Shown in pieces: positions 50,201 through 56,480 of a stretch of DNA of 64,000 nt. The stretch is from Methylosinus sp. Sm6. Lineage in GTDB: Bacteria; Pseudomonadota; Alphaproteobacteria; Rhizobiales; Beijerinckiaceae. The translations under genes and the position numbers were made by a program. Location of the stretch: the NCBI RefSeq assembly GCF_019802345.1, contig NZ_JAINDZ010000019.1:34383-98382 (forward strand), written 5' to 3'. The number at the start of each line of letters is the position of its first letter. Position 1 is the first letter of the stretch. Under the pieces are notes generated by a model. That model saw nothing but the letters and a program-made list of their open reading frames with translations, made no database searches and was not told where the DNA came from.

Positions 50201-51881
50201 TGGCGGCGACCGCCTCGGCGGCGAGCGTGGCGAAGCGCTCCTGCAGCGCCTCGGTCTGCTCGCCGAGCGCCCCGGCGCCGTCTATGAGATTTTGCTCGAA
50301 ACGAGCATGCAACGCCTCGCCATGCGCCTCGAACTCGCTCGCCGCGCGCTCGCGCGTCGCCTCGAGCAGCGCGGCGATGCGGTCGCCGGCGGCGCCGAAA
50401 GCCGCCTCCGTCGCGGCCGCCTTGGCGGCCATCTCGCCCGCGAGGCTCTCCGTCGCCTCCGCGAGCGCGCGCTCCAGCGCGCCGCCGTGGGTCGCGATCG
50501 CATCGTCGACGCGCGCGCCGGTCTCGGCGAGCCGCTCGACCAGGCTGTCGCCGCGCGCGCCGACATTATCGGCGAGCGTCGTTCCGAGCGCGTCGAGCCG
50601 CTCGACGATCGAGGCGCTGCGCTGGGCGAGATCGGCGGCGAGCGTCTCGCCGCGCTCCTTGAGCGTGCGGTCGGCCTCCGACACGCCGTCCGAGAAGCGC
50701 CGGGTCACCTCCTCGGTCGCTCCGCCGAGCCCGCTGGTGATCGCCTCGCCGGCGGCGGCAAGGCGCTTGACCATGTCCTCGCCGCGACTCTCCAGCGTCG
50801 TGTTGAAGCCGTCGCCGACGCGCTCCAGCGCCAGCCGGATCTCCTCCCCCTTGGAGCCGAGCGCGGCGGTCACCCGTCCGCCGGCCTCGCTCACCGTCTC
50901 GGCGAGATGACTCGATGTCGACTGGAGCTCTTGCGACAGGGACTCGCGGGCGCCGAGCAGAGCGGTGCGGGCGTTGTCGGCGTTGACGAGGATCGCCTCG
51001 CGCTCGCGCGTGAGCTCGTCGATGAGCAGGCGGATGCGGCGCTCATTCTCCGAATAGGAGCGCTCGAGATTGGAGACCTCGGTGCGCACGATGATCTCGA
51101 GCTCGCTGGCGCGGGCCAGCGCGCGCTCGATGCCGTCGCCCATCGACGCCGCCTCGCGGCGGATGGCCTGGGACAGCGTCACCACCTGCTCGGTGGCGAT
51201 GGCCTCCGGCTCGATGAGCCGGATCGCCACTTCGGCCATCGAATTGGCGACTTGCTTCATCTCATGGGCGCGGCGCGCCATGACCCCCGTCACGAAGATG
51301 AAGACGATGGGACCGGCGAGCGCGAGCAGGGTGAGCACGGGCTTGGGCGCCAGAAAGGACCCATTCTCCCGATCGATGATCTCGCCCTGGTTGAAATAGA
51401 CGAACAGCGTCCACAGCAGCGCCCAGGCGACGATCGAGGCGAAGGTGTAGGCGAGAATGGCGCTGTTGGGACGCGCCTGCAGCGCCTGCCGCAGCCGCCC
51501 GACGGTCTGCCGGTCGTCATTGGCGGGGGCGGCGGCCGGGGCCACGGCGGCGGTTTTTTGCGGCGAGGGATTGCGAGGGGCCGGAGACGCCGGCGACGGC
51601 GATGCGGCCTCGGCCGGGCGCGGCGCTGCGGGCTCGCGCGGCTCCGGCGCGCGACGGGTCGGCAGGCCGAGCCCGACCGTGCGCGGGCGATCCTTGACCG
51701 CGGCTTTGCCCGCCTCGGCGACGATTTTCTCGGCCGGCTCGGCCTTTGCGGAGCCCTTTTCCTCGGCGGGGGCGTCGGCGGCTTTGGCGGCCGCCTCGGG
51801 CTCGACGCCCAATTTCAACGCCTCCTCGATCGCCGACAGCGCAGCGGTCGCCGCGTCCTGGGTCTTGCCCGACATCGCCAT
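44202..51881 (-). CDS. giant apolipoprotein-like repeat protein, Growth Pole Ring (GPR)/RgsE-like
   Basis: One frame encodes 2559 residues. After a Pro/Ala/Glu-rich cytoplasmic start come two transmembrane helices (about residues 141-161 and 179-200), then some 2100 residues of almost pure amphipathic helix. Residues 574-1398 are 25 exact-length 33-residue repeats (EGLAAFEERV-GHSDEVASRL-AHGDAIG type) and 1536-1799 are six 44-residue repeats. The helix ends near 2345, followed by a Pro-rich linker and a conserved C-terminal domain (LTLDIARMVDQAAVTDLWERF, RRLYTPQGQQTFEEIRRRC). This layout is that of Agrobacterium GPR and Sinorhizobium RgsE, which form a ring at the growing pole. Start 51881 follows GGAGAAAAGAGAA. 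The assignment rests on architecture, not alignment. Confidence 0.87.
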   Translation of the reverse strand: MAMSGKTQDAATAALSAIEEALKLGVEPEAAAKAADAPAEEKGSAKAEPAEKIVAEAGKAAVKDRPRTVGLGLPTRRAPEPREPAAPRPAEAASPSPASPAPRNPSPQKTAAVAPAAAPANDDRQTVGRLRQALQARPNSAILAYTFASIVAWALLWTLFVYFNQGEIIDRENGSFLAPKPVLTLLALAGPIVFIFVTGVMARRAHEMKQVANSMAEVAIRLIEPEAIATEQVVTLSQAIRREAASMGDGIERALARASELEIIVRTEVSNLERSYSENERRIRLLIDELTREREAILVNADNARTALLGARESLSQELQSTSSHLAETVSEAGGRVTAALGSKGEEIRLALERVGDGFNTTLESRGEDMVKRLAAAGEAITSGLGGATEEVTRRFSDGVSEADRTLKERGETLAADLAQRSASIVERLDALGTTLADNVGARGDSLVERLAETGARVDDAIATHGGALERALAEATESLAGEMAAKAAATEAAFGAAGDRIAALLEATRERAASEFEAHGEALHARFEQNLIDGAGALGEQTEALQERFATLAAEAVAAIATHGDRINETLAERLSAFEESVARHGGSAAERVAEHSERLGETVTRSLAEFDARVAAQSEETEQRVGARGEAFAAIMAQGVQQFEDLALRLGEDAAARLIEQGERIGSTVSESVAAFEERVAIPTEEAANRLAARGEAVGAILTDSLASFEKHVVERSDAVAARLAAQGETIGSTLSDGLAAFEELVVGHSDEVANRLVAHGEAIGAGLSEGFSAFEKNVVDRGERAVSRLVVQGESIGEEVSKGLESFERRVAEQGEQLAARLAAQGETVGAAVSEGLAAFEERVAGHSEEAASRLVAHGDAIGAMLAEGLSAFERHVVGQGEAATSRLLQHGQTIGASVAEGLAAFERRVVSQSEQVATRLTAHGDAIGSTLSDGLTAFEERVLGHSDEVASRLVAHGDAIGAMVTDGLSAFEERVVAHSEDIASRIAAQSESIGSVVEEGFAKFEERVAGRSEEASARLAAQGEALGAAVAEGLAAFQSRVADHSEDIAEKLAAHGETIGSVVSKGFAKFEARVAESSGEAAARLAAQGEAIGAVVSEGLAAFEARVVGHSDEVASRLVEHGDAIGALVSDGLAAFEARVLDRSEEATQRLVAQGDAIGSAVSEGLAAFEARVIDHGERVVGRLVTHGDKVSGAVADGLSAFEDQVLRRGDDLAARLVEEGERVGSAVSDGVATFERRVAQQSEAAVARLAEHGARLTVSVAGEFAALGEQIARQSEETAQRLSEGGERIGAVMTEGLAAFEERVVARGDETVSRLVERGDDIGAYLSQGLAAFEETVVRHGDEVATRVAEHSEKIAAVLSERLTAFEEQVSRQAGEVTAAVSEQAEKVDGALTVRLDALEKATAEASRSLADAQKRAEDVFATGGADLRAGLEQGVADLAGALAEQSATLQERFAITAGEAVLAISTQGERVDEALAERIAAFETTVLGHGEEVAAALAAGGDQIARGVCEQIAAFEATLQEESAQLSVRIGEQSQRLTEQLGQRLVAVDRTIVEGGGALVTRLAERSDALSARIGEQSQRLSEDMERQLAEVDRAIGEGGGDLVARFSEQSEALSARLGEQSQRLSEDMERQLVEVDRALVEGGGALVARLSEQSEALSAQIGEQTQRLSEDMDQRLAAVERAIGEGGGELVSRLSEQSEVLALRLAEQTQRLSENVEQRFASVERAIGEGGGELVARLSEQSDALAGRLSEQSKSLSESVKRQLVVVDRTIVKDGATLVEQLGVRAEEIAGAMASKIETFEAVSNERTREAVDRMDGLVERIDAGLSSASKSFQDTLSRHAVEVARSMGDGGREVIRSLDEKVKEIDAVLLERSTQLADTLSTKAEEINAALGGRAEEIAGTLDNRIGVFENNVVGRLDAVSTEIGERSRLVVETIGARISEINATLTAAKRDLDTTLHARTGDLGEALTQRVGEISSTLDDRLAQIQTSLGERGGEVTRELANVGELVAHAIETRGASIVQHLGEKRAEITQSIEQSTNELRTALEAGADGSVRALLSVNEKLRKELPDVLDRLGATNASLQTIIDQAGANLEGLESELSGRLRDFQGAIGEVSTQIAQLGDLSGGAIGEAQEIVGAMESHRQTLTESVDKLAVSQQQLDQALEARRRSLEGLVGLVEDKREDFEGAISTFTGLVDDSFRRVEERARAVGGLLAESTRETADLVDERFAAVRETAARESEQTSAALRAAYDQANEELTRIFGEATEKFNAAAAEMRGMSLEIRRELETTRDEVRRGAQDLPRETAEQAAALRRVVGEQVKALNELTDIVARSGRVYDIAEPGPAAAPPPAAARRTYEAAPAVVAAPPPPPPPRQAESSWGAPQRPREDAVRARAIPPQPAPPPRAEPAEGGWLSDLLARASRDEPPAPRSHGAPARNKPSGALDSLTLDIARMVDQAAVTDLWERFQRGEKAPFGRRLYTPQGQQTFEEIRRRCRVDAEFRATVDHYIQEFERLLMETGRSDRDGALTRGYLISDAGKVYTMLGHASGRFE
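46485..47276 (-). repeat. six tandem 132-bp (44-residue) coding repeats
   Basis: Six units of exactly 44 codons with consensus near IGEQSQRLSEDMERQL-(x)n-GEGGGxLVARLSEQSEALSAR. Forty-four is four times 11, the hendecad period of apolipoprotein-like helices. The last unit is the most diverged. Confidence 0.9.
47688..50162 (-). repeat. 25 tandem 99-bp (33-residue) coding repeats
   Basis: Twenty-five consecutive units of exactly 33 codons (three hendecads), with no insertion or deletion, consensus near EGLAAFEERV, then SEEVASRL, then AHGDAIGAxVS. Inner units (about 6-19) are the most alike; outer ones have diverged, notably unit 22, which lacks the Phe-Glu pair. Confidence 0.93.
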
Positions 51882-52257
51882 TTCTCTTTTCTCCGAGCGG
51901 ACTTGATCGTCGCAATTACGCCGCTCACCCTCCATCCCGCGCACATCGAGCGGAAAAGATTAACCAAATATTACAGCCGTCGGCGCGCAAATGAAACCAG
52001 CGCCGGCGAAGCGATCCGAATCGTCGTTAACGCGGGCGCGACAGCGGCGGCGGCGGCGCCGTCGGGTCGTCGCCGCGACGAGCGCCGCTGCAGCCGCGGT
52101 CGAGCCGATCGAAGACTTTGCACACGAAATTGATTCGACTAAGGATACGCTGCCCCTTTGCGGGCGGCGAGACAGAGGAATGCCGCATGTCGCGCCGGCG
52201 CGGCGAATCCACAAAAAAATACGCGCCGAAGCATGCGCGCCGGACGGGGAGACAGGC
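51882..52257. other. 376-base divergent spacer
   Basis: This region lies between the giant polar gene (minus) and the Hpt gene (plus). It contains an AT-rich patch (about 51958-51975) that may be the giant gene's promoter and a GGC-rich low-complexity stretch near 52035-52060. No supported gene. Confidence 0.5.
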
Positions 52258-52626
52258 GTGAACGACAGGAGCCGCGAGGGCGATCCGCCGCCCGCCTCGA
52301 GCGTCGATTTTGCGCATCTCGCCGGGGCGACGGCGGGAGACGAGGAGCTCGCGCAGGAGCTGCTGGCCCTGTTCGGCGGACAGGCCCGGAATATCTGCGT
52401 GCAGCTGGACGCCGCGCCGGACGACCGCAAGCGGCGCGAGCTCGTCCATACGCTGAAGGGCTCGGCCGCCGCGATCGGTGCTTTCGCCGTGGCGGGCGCG
52501 GCGGACGCCTGCGAGGCCGCGCTGGCGAGCGGGGGCGAGGGCGCGCCGCCGCTCGACGCGCTCCGCCGCGCCCTCGCCGAGACCCTGGCGGCGATCGAGC
52601 AGCATCTCGCGCAAAGGCGCGCATAG
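52258..52626 (+). CDS. Hpt-domain phosphotransfer protein
   Basis: A small four-helix Hpt protein of about 122 residues from GTG 52258. The phosphorylated histidine lies in the signature VHTLKGSAAAIGAF (H-T-L-K-G-S-A), preceded by DEELAQELLALFGGQ and followed by AGAADACEAAL. Such proteins pass phosphate between a hybrid histidine kinase and a response regulator; no partner gene is adjacent. The frame is open further upstream, with an alternative ATG at 52180, but the Hpt homology begins after 52290. It stands divergent from the giant polar gene. Confidence 0.82.
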   Translation: MNDRSREGDPPPASSVDFAHLAGATAGDEELAQELLALFGGQARNICVQLDAAPDDRKRRELVHTLKGSAAAIGAFAVAGAADACEAALASGGEGAPPLDALRRALAETLAAIEQHLAQRRA

Positions 52627-52734
52627 TGCGTCTTGCCTATGCGACGGCCCTGTGGCACAAGGCCGACGAGCCGCGTCGACCCTTTTCGTTTCGCGCGGCC
52701 GAATTGCGCCGGCCTCCCCGGCGCGGAAACGGAT

Positions 52735-52809
<75 letters not shown>

Positions 52810-52903
52810 TCCCTCCACTGCGATTTTCGTCATTCGCTGCGAATTCGGCGAACGGCTCGAAGCTCGGGCGGCCTGATCGGGCTCGTGACATCGGAGGCGG
52901 CGC

Positions 52904-53191
52904 ATGACGCCGGAAGAATTCGAGGCCTCTCTCGCCGCCGCCACGCCGCCGGCGCTGGAGCCGCCGCTGCTCGCGCTCTGGCGCGACGCCCGCGGCGAGT
53001 GGAATCTCGCGCATGAATGCGTCGGCGCCCGCGACGACGCCCTCTCCATGTGGACACACGCCTATCTGCATCGCGAGGAGGGCGATCTCGGCAACGCCCG
53101 CTATTGGTATGCGCGCGCGGGCCGCGCGCCGGCGCAGGGGCCGCTCGCCGAGGAATTCGCCGAAATTCTCTGCGCGCTGCTCCGGGCGTGA
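52904..53191 (+). CDS. small conserved hypothetical protein
   Basis: A 95-residue soluble protein starting MTPEEFEASLAAATPPALEP. The central stretch MWTHAYLHREEGDLGNARYWYARAGR resembles a single TPR-like helix pair found in small conserved proteins of many Rhizobiales. Function unknown. GGAGGCGG lies 5-12 bases before the ATG. It sits between the tRNA and the convergent ribF gene. Confidence 0.75.
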   Translation: MTPEEFEASLAAATPPALEPPLLALWRDARGEWNLAHECVGARDDALSMWTHAYLHREEGDLGNARYWYARAGRAPAQGPLAEEFAEILCALLRA

Positions 53192-53194
53192 CGC

Positions 53195-54160
53195 TCAGCG
53201 CGGGCGGCGGGCCAGAATCTCGCGCGCCTTTCGCGCGTCGTCGCGCATCTGCGCCGTGAGCGCGTCGAGCGAGGGGAATTTCGCCTCGCCGCGGATGAAG
53301 CCGATGAAGGCGACCTCCACCGTCTTGCCGTAGAGATCGCCGTCGAAGTCGAAGACGAAGACCTCGAGCAGCGGCGCGCCCTCCTCCTCCACCGTGGGCC
53401 GCCGGCCGAAATTGGCGACGCCGTCGTGCAGCACGCCGTCGGCCTCGAGCGTCACCGCATAAATGCCGTGACGCAGCTGGCTCGACGGGTCGAGCGCGAT
53501 ATTGGCGGTCGGAAAGCCGAGCGTGCGGCCGAGCTTGCGGCCTTCCCGCACCACGCCCTCGACGAAATAGGGATGGCCGAGCAGGCGCGCGGCCAGCTCG
53601 ACCTCGCCGGCCTGCAGCGCTTCGCGCGTCGCCGTGGAGGAGACCGCCTCGAGGCTGCCCGCCTCGTCCCGAGTGATGCGCGGCACGATCTCGACGGCGA
53701 AGCCCAGCCGTTCGCCTTCGGCGCGCAAAAACTCGGGATTGCCGGCGCGCTTGGCCCCGAAACAGAAATCATAGCCCGCCACGGCCGCCGAAACGCCGAG
53801 ACGGCCGACGAGAATCTCTTCGGTGAACTCGCGCGGCGGTCGCGCGGCGAAGTCTCTGTCGAAGGTCAGAATGATCATGCCGTCGAGGCCGAGGCGCGCC
53901 AGCAGCGCCGCCTTGGCGTCGGGCGGAGTCAGGCGGAAGATCACCGAGCGGCCGGCGAAGACATCGGCCGGATGCGGCTCGAAGGTGAGCAGGGCGCAGG
54001 GCTTGCCGAGGCGCCGCGCCAGCGCCTGGGCATGGGCGATGACGCCCCTGTGGCCGCGGTGCAGTCCGTCGAAATTGCCGAGCGCCACCACCGCGCCGTC
54101 GAGCCCCGCCGGGGGGCTTTCGGGATCGCGAGCGACGATGAAGGGGTGCGCGAGCGGCAC
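53195..54160 (-). CDS. ribF: bifunctional riboflavin kinase / FAD synthetase
   Basis: RibF makes FMN from riboflavin and then FAD. The N-terminal adenylyltransferase domain has GNFDGLHRGHRGVIAHA and LLTFEPHP; the C-terminal kinase domain has GRKLGRTLGFPTANIAL and the metal/nucleotide segment GVANFGRRPTVEE. From GTG 54160 the product is 321 residues; a TTG at 54172 is also possible and the frame is open to 54292. FAD from this enzyme is the cofactor of MmoC, though the genes are far apart. It converges with the small gene 53191. Confidence 0.95.
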   Translation of the reverse strand: MPLAHPFIVARDPESPPAGLDGAVVALGNFDGLHRGHRGVIAHAQALARRLGKPCALLTFEPHPADVFAGRSVIFRLTPPDAKAALLARLGLDGMIILTFDRDFAARPPREFTEEILVGRLGVSAAVAGYDFCFGAKRAGNPEFLRAEGERLGFAVEIVPRITRDEAGSLEAVSSTATREALQAGEVELAARLLGHPYFVEGVVREGRKLGRTLGFPTANIALDPSSQLRHGIYAVTLEADGVLHDGVANFGRRPTVEEEGAPLLEVFVFDFDGDLYGKTVEVAFIGFIRGEAKFPSLDALTAQMRDDARKAREILARRPR

Positions 54161-54314
54161 GGGAGCGTCCAATCGGGTCGGGCGCCCCAGGGGCGCGGAA
54201 TCGCAAAATGGCCCGCGCAGTTTGGGTAAAGAGCCGGAGCAAGTCCAGTGACGAGTTCCCACCGGCCCCGTCCGGCTTTCCTTCGATCTCATAGGCGCGC
54301 GGCCGGACCGCGGC

Positions 54315-54893
54315 TCAGAGCCGCAGCTCGGCCCGCGGCCGCGCCCGGGCCGAGGCGACGCGCGCGGTCTTCGCGCCGTCGGGCGCGTCGGCGGCGCCGT
54401 CGAGCGCCGCCTGGAGATGATCGACCGTGCGGCTGATGTGGCGATTGACCGTGCGCAGCGAAATGCCCAGACGCCGGGCGATCTCCGGGAAGGTCAAGCC
54501 ATAGAGGCGGCTGAGCAGAAAGGTCTCGCAGCATCCGGGCGGCAGCTGCGCGAGCGAGGCCTGCAGGCTGCGAACCAGAATGGCCTCCTCGACAGCGGTC
54601 GCGAAAGGCGTTTCGCCGCCGGAGACGGCCTCGAACTCCACATCCTCGACGAGGCAGGCGGAGCGCGTCTTGCGCTTGCGCAGGAGATCCAACGCCACAT
54701 TGCCGGCGATGCGATAGAGATAGCCGCGCGCGTCGGCGATGCGGCCGGCGTTCTCGAGCTCGAGGAGGCGCAGATACGCCTCCTGAACGACGTCTTCGGC
54801 GTCCTCCCGGCCGACATGGCGGCGCGCGAGACCCTGCAATGCACGGTTGTGGCGTCGATACAGCCGATCGACCGCGTCGCTCGAAAAGCGCAT
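54315..54893 (-). CDS. ECF (FecI-like) RNA polymerase sigma factor
   Basis: A 192-residue sigma-70 family factor of the extracytoplasmic-function type. Region 2 is MRFSSDAVDRLYRRHNRALQGLARR...AEDVVQEAYLRLLE; region 4 is LAQLPPGCCETFLLSRLYGLTFPEIARRLGISLRTVNRHISR. It resembles FecI-like factors that answer metal or siderophore signals, but no FecR anti-sigma or TonB-dependent receptor lies beside it. A Cys-rich exported protein gene lies upstream on the same strand (gap about 220 bases). Start 54893. Confidence 0.9.
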   Translation of the reverse strand: MRFSSDAVDRLYRRHNRALQGLARRHVGREDAEDVVQEAYLRLLELENAGRIADARGYLYRIAGNVALDLLRKRKTRSACLVEDVEFEAVSGGETPFATAVEEAILVRSLQASLAQLPPGCCETFLLSRLYGLTFPEIARRLGISLRTVNRHISRTVDHLQAALDGAADAPDGAKTARVASARARPRAELRL

Positions 54894-55111
54894 CAGCGGC
54901 CTCCTTTGCGGCGAGGCCGGCTTGCGGCGCGCGCCGCGTGTTCGGAGAAACCGATCGAGCGGCGGTTCGCCCCGGCTGAAAATACAGCGATGAACATGTG
55001 CGTCTCCCTCGGCCGCGCAGGCCGGCGTCATGGACGAGCCGGGCCGTCTCGCCACACGGAATCGGCGGCGAGGGAGGTTCGGCTCGATGCGTCGGAACGA
55101 ATGGGGAGAGG

Positions 55112-55450
55112 TCAGGCCGGCGGGGCGCGGGCGCGGTGGGATTCGCAAACAGCGTCGGCCGAAGCGCGTCGCGCCGCGCATGGAGCCGGGCGGCGGCCGG
55201 GGGGGCTGTGAGATGTGAGTGGCCGTTCGGCGCTCGTCGGGTGGGACGGCTGATCGGAGCACGGCTGACACAGCAGACAATCGTCGCAGCAGCCACGCGA
55301 GCCATCGGCCGGCCCGTCCCCCTCGGCGTCGCTGCACAGCGACGCGGCGACCAGCGCATGTGTGGATACGGCCCTGAGGACAGAGGCGCGGCTCGCCTGC
55401 GTGAGCAGCGTGAGAGAGAGAAGGAACGCGACGAGGACAAGACGACGCAT
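55112..55450 (-). CDS. small Cys-rich exported protein (second DUF2946-like)
   Basis: About 112 residues: an N-terminal hydrophobic segment (LVLVAFLLSLTLLTQASRAS), one Cys (ASLCSDAEG), a spacer, then CCDDCLLCQPC. The plan matches the protein at 25009-25389 (anchor, single Cys, distal Cys cluster), so they may be paralogues. The cluster could bind a metal. A start at 55480 is also possible. It lies upstream of the ECF sigma gene. A palindrome and AT-rich promoter-like zone lie just before it. Function unknown. Confidence 0.55.
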   Translation of the reverse strand: MRRLVLVAFLLSLTLLTQASRASVLRAVSTHALVAASLCSDAEGDGPADGSRGCCDDCLLCQPCSDQPSHPTSAERPLTSHSPPGRRPAPCAARRASADAVCESHRARAPPA

Positions 55451-55477
55451 GTCGAGGCACCGGCTGTCGAAATCATT

Positions 55478-55490
55478 CAACTATTAGTTG
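55478..55490. promoter_or_regulatory. palindrome in AT-rich promoter zone
   Basis: CAACTA-T-TAGTTG is a perfect palindrome in a stretch (55470-55515) far more AT-rich than its surroundings, just upstream of the Cys-rich gene. It could be an operator for a metal-responsive repressor; the regulator is unknown. Confidence 0.45.
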
Positions 55491-55586
55491 CATAGTAAAT
55501 ATACTTATTCGTGACGGATGGCAATTCGCTCGCGTATAAATTGCATCCTCTTGCGCGAGGCGGCGCGCCGAGGGGCGGATCGCCGC

Positions 55587-56480
55587 CTAACGCGCGGCCG
55601 ACGAGTCGACGGGCGTGACGCTGACGCTCACATCGAGCTTCTGGCGGCCGGCGCTGAAAATCACCCCGTCGATCGGCGAGACGTCGGCATAGTCGCGACC
55701 GACGGCGATGACGACATGGTCGTTCTCGACGAGAATCGCGTTGGTCGGATCGAGATCGATCCAGCCGTGCGGCTCGCCGCACCAGAGCGACATCCAGGCG
55801 TGCGAGGCGTCCGCGCCTTCCAGCGGCGCGCATCCCGGCGGCGGAATGGTGCGGATATAGCCGCTGACATAGGCGGCCGGCAGCCCGAGCCCGCGCAGGC
55901 CGGCGATCATGATGTGAGTGAAATCCTGGCAGACGCCGCTGCGCATCTGAAAGGCGCGGGCGAGCGGCAAAGCGACATGGGTCGCGCTCGGATCATAGAC
56001 GAAATCCGCCTTGATGCGCCGCATCAGCTCCGCCGCGCCCTCGAGAATCGGCCGGCCGGGCGCAAAGCTTTCGCGCGCATAGGCGGTCGCCGGCTCATGG
56101 AGCGGAGCGAGGCGGCTCGGATAGAGCCAATGGGCAGGCGCATGAGAGTCGAGCGAGGCGGCGCCGACGGCGGCGGAGCGCACATTCTCCCAGCAGGGCG
56201 TCGCCGTCTCGGCCGGCGGCGCCGGCCGCTCGACGCGCACCCTGGCCCTCATGGCGATGCCGAGCTTCACATGCGGCGCGTCGATGCGCGCCTCGGCGAC
56301 GCGATTGCCATAGAAGTCCACGCGCTCGCGCCAGTCGCCCGCAGCCGGCGTCACATCGATGCGGCCGGACAGCACGCTCTGGCCGCCGTCGCTACGCGGC
56401 AGCAGCCGCAAGGCGCAGCGCGCCGAGGCGACCGGCGCCTCATAGCTGTAGGTGGTCACATGGGTGATGTCGTAGATCAC
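55587..56480 (-). CDS. transglutaminase-like protein (Tgn + core)
   Basis: A 297-residue protein with the bacterial transglutaminase-like N-terminal beta domain (YDITHVTTYSYEAPVASARCALRLLPR) and a papain-like core. The triad is visible: Cys in RSGVCQDFTHIMIAG, His in ASHAWMSLW and Asp in GWIDLDPTNA. It is probably a cysteine protease or peptide-processing enzyme of the family that pairs with circularly permuted ATP-grasp proteins. Its ATG overlaps the preceding stop by 4 bases, so translation is coupled. Last gene of a three-gene operon. Confidence 0.92.
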   Translation of the reverse strand: MIYDITHVTTYSYEAPVASARCALRLLPRSDGGQSVLSGRIDVTPAAGDWRERVDFYGNRVAEARIDAPHVKLGIAMRARVRVERPAPPAETATPCWENVRSAAVGAASLDSHAPAHWLYPSRLAPLHEPATAYARESFAPGRPILEGAAELMRRIKADFVYDPSATHVALPLARAFQMRSGVCQDFTHIMIAGLRGLGLPAAYVSGYIRTIPPPGCAPLEGADASHAWMSLWCGEPHGWIDLDPTNAILVENDHVVIAVGRDYADVSPIDGVIFSAGRQKLDVSVSVTPVDSSAAR

